DNA of 64,000 nucleotides, from assembly GCA_035771165.1 (NCBI GenBank), contig JAWNZC010000014.1:1711001-1775000 (forward strand), read 5' to 3'. Of this stretch, positions 1 through 19,800 are shown piece after piece. Every line of letters starts with the position of its first letter. Within the stretch, counting starts at the first letter, position 1. The stretch comes from Paragorgia papillata. Lineage: Eukaryota > Cnidaria > Anthozoa > Scleralcyonacea > Coralliidae. The translations under genes were made by a program, and so were the position numbers. The notes under the pieces were generated by a model that was given only the letters and a program-made list of their open reading frames with translations, did not search any database and had not been told where the DNA came from.

Positions 1-298
1 CGCGCGGTGCAAGCTGAAGGTCAGCAGTCATGGAAGACTGGTACTAGTTGAGCGTCGTCATTGCCGCGTTAACGGGCTAGCAGTGAGACGCAGTGTTGGA
101 GTCTCGATCGTAAATGCTCACCTCTGTGAAGTTTGCACCACATTCAGCCTTCGTTCTGATCTTCCTCGGCCCAGGCCTTCGATTTAGTATTCGATTTTGT
201 GATAACACTACAATCAGTATCTTTTAGCCAAGCACCTCCGCACTTTGCCAGTAGCCCGGCCGAGTAAACGTCTGACCCAAACGCCTTGTTGAATTTAT

Positions 299-422
299 TA
301 ACCCCTTGACTCCTAAGCGCTCATGTAGACGCCGCTTTAGTATTTTACTGGCTAACGCCAGGCGATTTTACAATACTCCTCAAGCCTATCAAGGGAAGAC
401 CATGGTAGTCAAGGGTAGGTTT
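299..422. repeat. Short inverted-repeat element (MITE-like)
   Basis: Ends are imperfect inverted repeats: TTAACCCCTTGACT at the left, AGTCAAGGGTAGGTTTA at the right. The middle carries the hairpin core GGCTAACGCCAGGCGATTTTA, which recurs in several other short elements here (near 3495, 6215, 54905 and 60290). Non-coding. Confidence 0.5.
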
Positions 423-881
423 ATAGCCAGGATTTTGTGCGGGGGCGTCCAATTTCGATAATTCCCCCAATTCCCCTTTCCAAAAAATGTCCAGAAATTA
501 AATGTAAAACAGTATTAAAGTCCGAAGGCCACCGCGAGACGACGATCCCACAAACTTTAGTACAGCGGTATTAGGGAAGTAACTTCATGTCAGCGTCTGT
601 GTGGCGCAATAAATTTATTCACTGAGTTCGAACATTCTCGACTTCGCGAGTTTGTGTCATCATGCATTAAATTGCAATGACTCTTGATTTAACGATATTG
701 ATAAGCTACTTTTCGTAAAAATCTATATCTTAGGCAAATCATTGAGAATAAGTTCCTTTATTTTTAAATTTTGGGTGTCCAGGGCGCCCGGACACCCTTC
801 TGGCTAAATAATTGTTCTTATAAACAGATCAAAACAGTTTTCGATATATGATTTAAGGCTGTAACTGATAAATTCTAATCA

Positions 882-887
882 TTTATT
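882..887 (-). promoter_or_regulatory. Poly(A) signal AATAAA of aquaporin A
   Basis: On the minus strand AATAAA lies about 67 nt after the TAA stop of aquaporin A (954-956), a usual position for a cleavage and polyadenylation signal. Inferred from position only. Confidence 0.45.
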
Positions 888-953
888 CGCATACAAGTGC
901 GAGAAGCTAGAAGAAATCAAACAAACGACTACGAGCATTCAAGATTTTTCGAG

Positions 954-7017
<6,064 letters not shown>

Positions 7018-7047
7018 TGTATTCTTTACGCTGAAATTATGCTGCAA

Positions 7048-9284
7048 TGAGGAAAAATATTGAAAAGACCAGCAAATATCTCACTAAAAGCTAAAAGCTA
7101 AAATGATGGCTCATATATACCTGACACTATATAACATAACACTATAACTTCATACAAGTGATACAACACTATATATAACTATATAACTTAATTATACAAT
7201 AACTAATTTATATACTAACCATGAAAACTGCAATAAGTTAAGATAGTGACAACGACAAATTGTGTGTCTGAAGCAAATGACTCTCCCATCAGCATGCATT
7301 CACGTCAGCACAAACCTCTTGAAAATCCAGCCAATCATAAAATCGACCAATACTCTCGGTATTTCCAATATGACTCAGGACTTATTATAGGCATTAATTA
7401 TTATAAGGCGACGCCGACGGTAATTAACAGCGCATACATGCATGCATGGGGGTTAGACCATGTTTATTTATAACATTCCTAACATTTTCCTAACAATCGT
7501 CAGTCAAAGAAGTATGATGCGAATTACAAAATACGTTCTTGTAAGGTTATCAAGTGATACATTATTAGGACATAGTTAATGTGGGCTATATTAACTATAT
7601 GATCAGGAGAAGACCATTTCCCCTTAATTAGCTTTACGAGAACCTATACTTATTAGTGTAGGCTCCATATATATACATTCATAGATACAAGATCATGCCG
7701 ATAACCATATGTAGGCCTATCCGGCTAACCGGTAGAGTATAGAATCACTTGCCCCCTGCCAAAATTCAGTAGGTGTAGCTTTCAGATTAATAAGCGCAAG
7801 CTTAATCGTGACATTTTATTTGTTAATTTTAAAAATATAACATACATATCATATATATATATATATATATATATAAAGATTAATGTGAATTATGCATCTT
7901 ATATACTTCTATATACGGTATAGTCTGTCTGATATGTATAATATGATCACAATCAGCAAACATTAACGCCGTAAAACCAAGTAAAGCCAAAAATTCAGTG
8001 CAGATATCTCATGCATACAGATAGACAATTGTAAACGGTAACGTAATCTTACGATATAATTAAAAACAGTTTTATTTACATGATTAAGCCACCCGCTGAA
8101 CTGACAAGCATGTATCAAACTGAAAACATCGCCGGGCAAGAGATTCACCAGGCGGAAAGCGCAATCTTATTATAAACTGAATCAGAAGGTGTATGGATCG
8201 TTTTCAATTCACTCGCGTGATCAGTGGCCCCATTAGGGCTAGTGAAACAATTATACCGAATGTTTGAATAAGAATAGTGCTAAATTTCCACAGAATAAAC
8301 ATTGGTACGCCATTTCATTGTTTTGGTACACCAATATGACCGGCGTCAGATGAAAACAATCTATTGTACTTTCTTTGTTTGTTCTTGTTTCCTGATATAA
8401 ATACCAAGGATTAGTATCCTTTTTATTAATTTTTAATGAAATATAAATAAGTTTGTGGAAACACCACAGTTATTTTTTTTAATGACTTGCCCTTCCCGCC
8501 ATTGTATGTATATCAAATGCACAACTTCAGTTTCAACTTCAAATCAAATCAAATCAAATTTATTCACCACTTTAAGATTTTACAATTTTTTAAATTAAAT
8601 AAAATAACAGTGGCAAGGTATAGCCCAATAAGAAACCAGCAGGCTTATATGTATAGGTCTTTGGGTTACGCTAGCATGACGATGCAGAATTATACTAAAG
8701 TGAATGAAAATCAGATATAAATAAACGACTGTTTTGACTAATACCAAACGTTTGACGACAGAAAGTTTTAATTACCCGAACAAAGAAACGTCTTCAGTTT
8801 GAATTTCAAACAAGCAGCAGTTGATGCATCACGAATATTCTGGTTAAGAGCATTAAAAATTTTTTGACCCTGGTAGTTTGCAGATAATTGTCTAATTTTT
8901 GACCTACACCTGCAACAATTGCATGCAGCATGTCAGTCTTCAATTATAACAGAGCCACGGCCTACACGTATTTGTATCAATTTTAAATTAAATTGAGACA
9001 AGTGCTAAAACCCGGCATGTGCATCAAAGAAACAATTAGTTGCCATGGTTCACAAAAACGCTTGTCAAAGTTCAAATCATTGTCATGTCTATTGTTATAT
9101 ATCTTATAAGAAATTAATTAAGACATAGAATCGTGGGCGCCATGCAAAATACCTATATATATTAAAATGTCAACAATAGTCTCCGAATACAGACGCCCCT
9201 AACCTCCTGCCTTATACTGGGCAGTGCCCTCATCTGCTGCCCAGTAAGGAGGAGATTAAGGTCGACGGTATACGCATGCGCAGG
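7048..9284. other. Spacer upstream of aquaporin A, duplicated upstream of B
   Basis: No exon recognised. 7048-7830 is closely repeated at 21050-23460 in front of gene B, where extra elements are inserted. It probably contains the gene A promoter and any 5' UTR exon, but I see no decisive start signal. 8535-9020 is a LINE fragment; 9190-9280 has a CCTCCTGCCTTATACTGGGC / GCCCAGTAAGGAGGAG hairpin that also occurs near 23486. Confidence 0.5.
8535..9020 (-). mobile_element. LINE 3'-end fragment
   Basis: Read on the minus strand it ends in a tail of repeated ATTTG units (AAATCAAATCAAATCAAAT on the plus strand). It shares the block AGAAACCAGCAGGCTTAT and the GACCCTGGTAGTTTGCAGATA region with the larger LINE at 38480-40090. 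It is 5'-truncated, has no intact reading frame, and is absent from the equivalent place before gene B. Confidence 0.6.
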
Positions 9285-9379
9285 CTAGGTTAACAATAAA
9301 CTAAAACTAAACAAACTTTCATTCTTTGAATGTTTCGATGGTGACAGGCCTGAGTCAACAGGTCGAAAGCTCAGCAATA

Positions 9380-11419
9380 AATCATAAACGTACGCGTGTT
9401 TCCACTTTCCACAAACTCTCGCTTCTATTATTGAACAACCTTTATTTATACTGAATAACCCTATCATTCATGCATATCTAAACTGTTGTTGTTGACAAAA
9501 CACTACTGGTAATAATTTTAGACTTTCTAAATTCTGATTTCACCAGCTATTTTTTAAAAAAATCTAACGAAAATGCAATCGGCAATCTATGGAAATCTAC
9601 ATCTCTATATAAAAAGATTGAAAATCTGAAAGTGGAAGCAATTTGCCAAGCGCAACAATGACGTTATAACCTTTCTCTTTTCCCATCGTTCCCCGCGCAC
9701 TTTCCTCAAAAAGAAAGATTAATATCTTGACAAAGTTACTTGATACATTGATAAAGCTAGTCTTTGCAGCTTTCTTGTAATTTTTTAGTATTATTATTAC
9801 AAACTAAAAAGACCTCAGGTAACACGATACCATATAATATATATATATATATATAGCTTCATTTATTACATAATTATATATTTGGTGTAGTTAGGAATAA
9901 ACCAAATAATGCATCACAAATAACGTACTCCATGCTTAATGTTCAAAGTTTATTATGATAGACTTACTCTAGGCTCGACTTCCAACCGTCTTCCGGGTCC
10001 CAGTATACATGGACGCGTGAGCCACAGAACGTGTCTGTGGCGTTTTGCATAAATTAATTTCACGATATCAAAAACCACAGAAGCGGACAGTGAAATATAA
10101 GTGATTTCCCTGATCATGTAGCGTGCAATCGCTTGCCTCGCCATAGTTAATAGAACATATATATTGTTTGGAAGCTCTATTGTCTTTCAACATGAAGCAT
10201 GGTCATGTTGAACTGACAATGGAGTTCCTTATATGGAAGTAAATTATATGGACACGTGACGATGAAGCACCACAACACGTGACGATGAAGCAACTCACTA
10301 ATTAAACCCGATCGTTGCTATTGGATGCCTGCTTCATATACAGAAAATACAATACCGTGAAATTGCACAAATTTCCATAAACTTGAACAAAAACATAGAA
10401 CAATCACTTTGGACGAGTTTCCAAACCATGTATATGTTCTATTAACTATGGCCTCACTCATCACTCTATGAACTTAAGGGGTAATTTATGCAATTTTCCC
10501 AATTACATATGCCTGCTGAAAATGTGCAGCTACGTTTGTATTGGTGCAAATCGACAATGGAGTGAATGGACAAGCTCACGAGTCCGAGTACCATAGACTT
10601 ACTCTAGATCAAGCGGTTTGGGCTCTACTTGTTAGTAGACACATATTTTGCAATTGCATGTATAATATAATATTTCAGTCAAATTAACTTATTTTGGATT
10701 GGATAGTTAATAATATCAAAGTTAAGCTTAATTATTTTTACTAGGGGGATTTATAGAAAAAACTACTGCATGTGATATTTTTCCTAAATACTACATGCAT
10801 AATAGGAGTTCAGCGTTTCCGCTTTTGTTATAAAGTACATCAGTAGATAAAATGTGAATTCTGATCTTCCAAATTTTGATATTACTTATCTATCAGGAAT
10901 ACGTAAAATTATTGAAATGTTAAGAAATAAGGAACTTTCGTTGTTTAAGAAATAGTGAAAAATTACACTTTTGATTATTTCAATTTAACTTACTTAATTT
11001 CTCAGACAGTATAAACAATAATTAAAAAAATATACTTTAAGATATATCATGCATTAAACAAGCTACTATAGGCATCCAAGATACTAACATGCTAATCACA
11101 TGCTTTTATATTTTATATATTTCTGATGATTAGTTGAATTAACTATATTCATTATTGTATCATGTAATATACAGGAATTTAACATAACCTTCATGACTAT
11201 GCAATTTATCATTACTCAAGCCAGAATTCAAATCACACTTTGAACAGCTACATTAGATAACTGACGTCAGTGTTTTCTACTCATGCACTGCACCCTTGTT
11301 TTCACACTTTAGTAGACTCTTGCAAGATTAGTTTATAACCTACGCGCAAATGGATATATTTGACTTATGGTTGTTACTAATATATATGCATGACAGTTAT
11401 AATTAGCATTGAAACATGT
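9380..11419. repeat. Segmental duplicate, downstream of aquaporin B
   Basis: Almost the same sequence recurs at 28180-30556 downstream of gene C, with only scattered substitutions plus one MITE insertion in the later copy (28651-28950). No exon is recognised. The near-identity marks a recent duplication or homogenisation of the 3' flank together with exon 4. Confidence 0.8.
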
Positions 11420-13835
11420 CTACTGTTCACCAAGTTCTATATCAGTATCAGATTGTTGTACATCGGAGCCTTTCCAAAACAAAAGACGGTCTGGTGAAGC
11501 CAAGATGAGGCGATAAACCCCAGAAGCTAGCAAAGCTCCAAATATGGGTCCAACCCAGTAAATATAATGATCTGACCAATAAGAACCAACAACAGCAGGG
11601 CCAAAGCTCCGAGCAGGATTTAACGATCCTCCAGAAATTGTACCGCTGTTAAATACAAACATTAGAGTTTATAATTAAATTTAGTTCGTCTGAAAACAGA
11701 CAGTGACTTAAAACCAGTGAACTCTATTTTCCATATCTGGAAGGCTAACTTCAGTCATTAGCAGGTTTCAAAAGTGAAGTCAGGATTACCGTATCTCACG
11801 TCAGATTCAGTCCCCGATGCTAATCTGTTACCTTTAGAGCGCGTATACTCGCGTACCAGTGACGGATCATTTTGATTTGTTGTGAACCTGCGAGGTTTTG
11901 ACCAAAATTACCCCCTAGGGCTTAAAATGATCCTGAATGATCCCTTTTTAAAATGAGACCTTTATAACGATATGCCATGAAGTATTACCCGAGCTCTGAC
12001 CTGAATTCCCGGCTGTTAAAATCCCGTGAGAATCGTGGCATATCGACAAGAAGAAAATGGCTTTTATTTGTATATAAGATTATACAAGAAACCAACTTGG
12101 GCAACTTACATTGCATAAATCCCGATAGCGACTGCAAAACCAATTGGTATTGGAGCAACAGCAGTTTTGGTCTTGCTATCTACAGCTGTTATTTGAACTG
12201 TTAGGACCAACAGTGATGTAGCTATTATTTCTGCCAATAAACCACTGCCAACGCTTACGTTAGGTCCAAGCCCATGTGCCCCGCCATTTATGCTATCGTA
12301 GACCACTTTTGTAAGAACAGCCTACATGGAATGAAATGAAAATATCTGCCGCAACATATGTGTCACTTGAGGTGGCTCAAAGAAATTGAAAAGATTGATT
12401 AATCTTAAATCGATATCCATAAAAAGTTTTGCACATGCAGATGACAACAAAGTCGCCGTGTTGGGTGGCTACTTCAAAGTACCGACGTTTAGTAGACCAA
12501 ATAATGAATGATTATCCTTTTGTTTATATGGGTTTGCCACCCAGCTTGGGCCAATACGTGCAAAGAGCTCAATAGCTCTATAGTGGTGGTCTTAATTAAC
12601 GTAACATTTTATACTTCTACTCCTTGCATGCATGTCTGGAGGAATTGGGTTTATGGTATGTGGCAGATTTTATGCGTAAAAATTAGGTTTAATTTCTGAA
12701 TTTATTGAGAAAACAATTTTTTTCACTTTGGTAAACTCGGGCTTGGACTGGACATTCTATCATCTTGCTTTGGAATAATGGCAGCTATTGTTCTTCAATA
12801 CTCTAAGATGGCACAATACCCAGTTAAAATAAGGTTCACATCTGTATTAAAAAACCTTTTTATGTGGCAAAAATTGCAATTTCACAGCATTAGACTATCG
12901 GGTCACCTTAAATTCATGCATGCTGGTATTCTTGTAAACACATTAGTTGTTTCTAATGACATCAGCAAGACTAATTTGTAACATAGCCAGCTTGTAAAGA
13001 TCATGCACCAAGGTTTAAAGTGCCTTTAAAACGAAAATTAAGTCACTCTGTCTTATTTGAAAGAACTGACTTAAAATGATAGAGTAATATCTCTCGCAGT
13101 TTTTCGTTTTCTTGCTTCGTTCTTGAAATATTTCAGTTTGTTTGATATGCAAATTAAACATTTTCACGCGTTAGCCAGAATAAAATAGACCTTATTCAAA
13201 AATGGCCGCCGAATTAAAATTATTTTATATACATATAAATTAGCCCGTATGAACTCGTTTTCATGTGTGAAATTCAAAAGAATTTTTACTTTAAAACGAG
13301 GTCATAAGGGCTAATTTTTTATGCACATGAAGTAATTCTAATTCGAACAGGAAAGAGTTAGTTTGAATATCATGCAAACAAACTGAAATATCTCAACAAC
13401 GAAGCAAGGAAACGAAAAACTGCAAAAGATGTTACTCTATCATTTTAAGTGTTCTTTCAAATAAGACAGACTTAATTTTCGTTTCATGAGCACTTTAAGT
13501 GAGATATTTCTAAATGTAATGTTTTTAAATTTCCAACACATTTGATTAACTTACCCGTGCTAGTGCTGCCCCAACAATGGATCCCAACAACTGTGAAATG
13601 ACATAACATAAAGCAAGAACTGGACTAAGTGCTCCAGCACATAACACTCCAAATGTCACCGCAGGATTGATATGACCTCCACTATAAAAATGTATATATA
13701 AGAAATAAATTCACATTTTGAGCGTATAATTTTACGATGTTAATTAATTAATTAATTAATTAATTAATTAATTAATTAATTAATTAATTAATTAAAAAAG
13801 GAAGCCCAACTTGCACAGTAACTCACGAGTAGCAC

Positions 13836-13878
<43 letters not shown>

Positions 13879-16800
13879 TTAAAGACTTGTAATCCAGGCA
13901 TAATGTGTTTTAATTTGTGTTCTCTGGATTTAGGTTTTTTAAAATGTTTTGAGCTTTCAACTCGGTACTTCGAGTCTTCGTTAGTAATAATTATAAGGTG
14001 GTTAGAGCACCTTATTTCTGACGACGAAGACTCGAAGGGCCGAGTTGAAAGCTCAAAACTTTTTAAAAAACCTAAATCCAGAGAACACAAATTAAAACAC
14101 ATTATGCCTGGATTACAAATCTTTAAATCATATATATATTTAACAGTTATACCATGAGCTCGAGTCGTATATGAGCTCATAGCCAACGAGGCGCTTCGCC
14201 GAGTTGGCTATTAGTTCGTATACGACGAGAGCGAATGGTATAACTGTTTTATTATATAGCCAAGCACTGTACAAGAGACAAAATTACAGCGAAATGTTTG
14301 AAACGACAAACTTCCGGCATAGGTAACAGGCAACTATACTTCCGCCATGCGTAATGATGCATTCACACAGAGGTTCTCGCTGAGCTGTTCGGCAAACATC
14401 TTTGAAATGTTGCATAAATGTTGCTCGGGAGGCAAAAAATGTGTTAAGCAGATCAACAAAAAAGATTAAAAGGTACCTTTATGAAGTCAAAAGGTGGGTC
14501 AGTTGTTTATATTAGCGTTGCTGCCGTGAAAAAGGTTTTGATTTCATGCAAAAATGAAACTGAAACACCTTCGGCAGTGAAACTAAATTACTTAGTTGGT
14601 TGTTTTTGAAAAAGAACATGCTTTTTACTACTCCAAATGCTTATCTAAATAAAAAAGTCTCTTTACTGGTGATCCCCTACGCAATGTGTGTTGTAAGCTT
14701 GATTTTAACCGTGAGTTTCTTTGTTTGCCAACAGATTAATATCAACCCGCTAATTTAGTCGTGTTTCTGAAGTAAAAAGACGTAATTTTTAGGTGAATTT
14801 TACCATTTGACATGCTAAATTGTGTATTTGTTAATGTATTTTTACACAATGTTGTTATTTTATACATTGGTTTGAGGGTGTTGATGTTTTTCTGTATAAA
14901 AATCCGTCAATTTCACCTCTTTTCGGCAGTTTAAAAAAACATGCCGCCATCTTGTTTTTCCTCTACTAGTAGGATATGAGCTGATATCCTGGTAGTAGGG
15001 AACCAATCAGATTACGCAAAAGCTCATATCCGATAGCATGCTATATAATAAATATATATATATTCATTCAAACAAACAAAGTGTCGTTCGCGAAATGTCG
15101 AAAAGGTATATATATATTTATTATATAGCATGCTATCGGATATGAGCTTTTGCGTAATCTGATTGGTTCCCTACTACCAGGATATCAGCTCATATCCTAC
15201 TAGTAGAGGAAAAACAAGATGGCGGCATGTTTTTTTAAACTGCCGAAAAGAGGTGAAATTGACGGATTTTTATACAGAAAAACATCAACACCCTCAAACC
15301 AATGTATAAAATAACAACATTGTGTAAAAATACATTAACAAATACACAATTTAGCATGTCAAATGGTAAAATTCACCTAAAAATTACGTCTTTTTACTTC
15401 AGAAACACGACTAAATTAGCGGGTTGATATTAATTTGTTGGCAAACAAAGAAACTCACGGTTAAAATCAAGCTTACAACACACATTGCGTAGGGGATCAC
15501 CAGTAAAGAGACTTTTTTATTTAGATAAGCATTTGGAGTAGTAAAAAGCATGTTCTTTTTCAAAAACAACCAACTAAGTAATTTAGTTTCACTGCCGAAG
15601 GTGTTTCAGTTTCATTTTTGCATGAAATCAAAACCTTTTTCACGGCAGCAACGCTAATATAAACAACTGACCCACCTTTTGACTTCATAAAGGTACCTTT
15701 TAATCTTTTTTGTTGATCTGCTTAACACATTTTTTGCCTCCCGAGCAACATTTATGCAACATTTCAAAGATGTTTGCCGAACAGCTCAGCGAGAACCTCT
15801 GTGTGAATGCATCATTACGCATGGCGGAAGTATAGTTGCCTGTTGCCTATGCCGGAAGTTTGTCGTTTCAAACATTTCGCTGTAATTTTGTCTCTTGTAC
15901 AGTGCTTGGCTATATAATAAAACAGTTATACCATTCGCTCTCGTCGTATACGAACTAATAGCCAACTCGGCGAAGCGCCTCGTTGGCTATGAGCTCATAT
16001 ACGACTCGAGCTCATGGTATAACTGTTAAATATATATACCCTATAATAGAGGATATACTGTACATTTGAGTTGTTGTTGGTATACATTTAAGCATTTGCA
16101 CACAGGTTCGCGTTCCTCGAAATCCTCGCTCCAGCTAGCTGGAGAGGTCGCATTGGAGAGGAGTTTCTCGGTCGCGCAGGAACACCACTATTACTTAAAT
16201 GAGTAGGATCGCGCGCGCTTCGTGTGCCAGCACCAGACTGGTCTGCCAGGCCTTGACGACTCGCTAGCTTGGTGGTGTAATGATTGCCGGCCCGAGATGC
16301 CCACCGGGGATTGCGACCCTCCAAATTTAGTACTGTGTACGTCTATTTACTGACTTTATCCATGCATCCTTGTATCTCGTTACTACACAGCGCTGTTATT
16401 AATGGGATTTATGCAATAAATAATATTAAAACTAGCTGTGTGTTGTTTGGGTGGCTCCAACTCCCCCGGTTCATTGGGGCTATCTGGTCACGCATGGCAC
16501 ACGTGACGTGTCACACTCCAGCGATCAAGGAATCGGGCACTGTTGATCAGAGGCACGTGATACGTGCGTGCTTAGAAGGCTGATGCAATATCCGGAACTA
16601 CTAGTCAGCGTTTCCTGGGTCCAGGGCTCAGCCTTGTTGGCACCGTTTCTCGAGTGGTTCTTCCCACCCTCCTCCCCACAACGTGCTATCGAGCGCCAGT
16701 GACTGCCTCCTTCCCCTGGTTCGCCGCCAGTTACGCTTTAGTTTCTTGTCGTGGCACAAGCGCCAGTCCACACGCTCCTCTGCAACTGCCAATGGGTGCT

Positions 16801-19800
16801 CTTCCCTTGTTACTCGGTCATTAGCTAACAGATTCAATTGTTATTCGCGTAGTTGTGGAAGCGTCAATCCACACCCCACTCCCCTTGCACGGGAGTTTGT
16901 AGCCTCTGCAACTGCCAACGGATGCGCCTGCGTTGTTACTTGGTCATTAGCTAACAGACTCACTTGTTATTCGCGTGGCTGTGCAAGCGCCAATCCACAT
17001 GCCTCCTGCCCTGGAGTTTGAAGCCTCCGCAACTGCTAACGGATGCGCCTCCGTTAGCTAATGTTTATCACGTCTGTGCGTCCTCTACACCACTCCCACT
17101 TCCCACTGTAATCCTGGAGCCTCTCTATTCCTTCACCAGATGCGCCTCTGGTGTTCAGCAAGGTTCGTTTGCAGAACCTTTGGTTGCTAGCGCCGGGAGA
17201 GGGCTCTCCCAGCTTGCCAATGGTTGCTCCACCGTTGTTGCTCCGTCTACTTTGTTGAAGGAGTAAGCTGTGAGCACAGACGCGTGAGTCTTGCTTAGAC
17301 TTCATTCTTCTTACTGCTCGAACAGCGCCAATCCACACCCCACTCCGGCTTTGCACGGGAGTTTGTAGCCTCTGCAACTGCCAACGGATGCGCCTCCGTT
17401 GTTACTTGGTCATTAGCTAACAGACTCACTTGTTATTCGCGTGGTGGTGCAAGCGCCAATCCACATGCCTCCTGCCCTGGAGTTTGAAGCCTCCGCAACT
17501 GCTAACGGATGCGCCTCCGTTAGCTAATGTTTATCACGTCTGTGCGTCCTCTACACCACTCCCACTTCCCACTGTAATCTTGGAGCCTCTCTATTCCTTC
17601 ACCAGATGCGCACTGGTGTTCAGCAAGGTTCGTTTGCAGAACCTTTGGTTGCTAGCGCTGGGAGAGGGCTCTCCCAGCTTGCCAATGGTTGCTCCACCGT
17701 TCTTGATCCGTCTACTCTGTAGAAGGAGTAAGCTGTGAGCACAGACGCTGTGAGTCTTGCTCTCCCTGGCATGCCAGGTGATACATTAATTTGTTAGCTA
17801 ATTTGTATTGTACGTTGTCGTCCTGTGTCAATTTATGTTGCTTTCATAACCTAACTGTTCTATCTTAGACAGGATATTACTTGAATTCTCTCGGCCTTGC
17901 TGGCTGGGTGATCTGCATTGCTTTTGGCGTCCAGTGTTATGCTTTAACTTTGCAGTATGTTGCAGTGTCTACTGCAGCTGTTTCCTACGCCTTTTCTATA
18001 GGTTCAGGTTTGTGCAGCCACATCGTATCATGGGTGAGTACTTGTATTATTTACTTTGAACCGTAATCCCCTGGTTGAGAGGAGTTTCTCGGTCGCGCAG
18101 GAACACCACTATTACCTAAATGGGTAGGATCACGCTTCGTGTGCCAGCACCAGACTGGTCTGCCAGGCCTTGGCGACTCGCTAGCTTGGTGGTGTAATGA
18201 TTGCCGGCCCGAGATGCCCACCGGGGATTGCGATCCTCCAAATTTAGTACTGTGTTACGTCTATTTACTGACTTTATCCATGCATCCCTGTATCTCGTTA
18301 CTACACAGCGCTGTTATTAATCAGATAACAACCAGGAAAGGCGTGTGGTGGGTCCATTAGTGTTCGAGACAATGGGTCTAATCTTGATGCCCTGCTGTAA
18401 CTTATGTGTCTTATAGTCAGTTTCAGCTTGCTTTTGAAATTCGTTGGTCAACATTCGTTGGAAGGTTGGGAACTTGGTACGGAAGTTCGTTGTGAAGTTC
18501 ATCGTGAAGTTCGAATTTAATAAGCTTTGAATTGAATTCCTTTGGTAAAATCACGGAGAAGAAGATTATTTGTTGTATAGAATATAATTGCTGCCGCAGC
18601 GAGCGAGCCTAAAGCGAGCGAGCAAGGCAGCAAACCTAAATAATGTAGTGGGGCTTTTTTCAAATCTTTCATTGGCGCATTGCATTGTGGTCTAATTGCT
18701 ATAGACCCAAAATGCAGTGCGAAAACAACTAACCAGAATACAACGCGCGAAGTACATGCTTTCTTTTCGTTTGGACTGTCGAGCGAACAGGTTTTCAGGT
18801 ATGTATGCAGTATGCTAATTGTGAATTTCATGTAAAATTAGACAAATGTCTTTAGTCATCTGCAAGATTAAACAAATGTCATTAGTCAATTGCAATTTTG
18901 TTTCATTACAACAGACATTTGAACTGTCAAATGGCCAATACTGAGGAGCGGGTGCGTATTCATCTTTTCAATTAATATATAGCTAGCCTCTCCCAAAGAC
19001 CTTTAGCCCAAACGCTACCAAGATATCCTAAAGACAAGCCGTGAAGTTTAGTCTACATAGTTCTCAATGAGTCAGTTAGTCATTTATTAAACAATTGTTT
19101 AATCTGAATCTGATGTGCGAAGACGTGTATGTTTATTTTAAGAAGAAATTTTAGCTTTACATTTATATTCAACATTTTACAGTTGCATTCTAATGCTTTA
19201 AAAAATACACAATAAAAATATTGTTTTTACTTCTTGAATTTATCTTTCTTGTGTTTAAAATGCATACAGAAAGTCAGAAACACGCAACCACCAAGCCTTC
19301 TCCTCCCACATGTCAGAAAACCCACAACTCTGCCACATTACCAAAGGCAGCATTCACATACCATTTAGGTAACCTAGTAATAGATACTTGGTTAAGCAGA
19401 AACAAATTGCCGACTTAAATTTGTATCTACCTCGCAACGTAGTTCGGAACATTGCAACATAAGTTCGGAATGTTCATTTCAATTATACGTATCGGATTTC
19501 AAAAGCATACCAGGGACGTAGCCAAGGGGCGGCTCCCCCCCCCCTTTTTGATATAAAACGACGGACATGTAACTACAAAACTGATGCAATATGTATTGTG
19601 TCAGGAAATAAACTGTAAACAGTGTATTCAATCTACTGAGTGTATGCATTTTGAGTATCTATGTGACGTTTGCGTGTTTTGAGTATTTTATGACGTTTTT
19701 TAACCTTTAGAGTCTGTAAAATATTCCTCCAAAAGCCAGGAAATGGCATTTCAGCGACTTTCGATTTCAAAATTTCCCGGGGTAGCATGGCTTCGGATCC

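Larger units (their letters stand above)
1..898. other. 3' flank of aquaporin A, no gene seen
   Basis: No convincing exon on either strand. It contains a small inverted-repeat element (299-422) and the likely poly(A) signal of aquaporin gene A (882-887, on the minus strand). The short stretch near 775-800 (CCAGGGCGCCCGGACACCC) is a GC-rich hairpin. Confidence 0.5.

Noticed and set aside
16628..17738. Several overlapping open frames of about 70-112 codons
   Set aside because: They fall in GC-rich tandem repeats where stop codons are rare; both strands are open.
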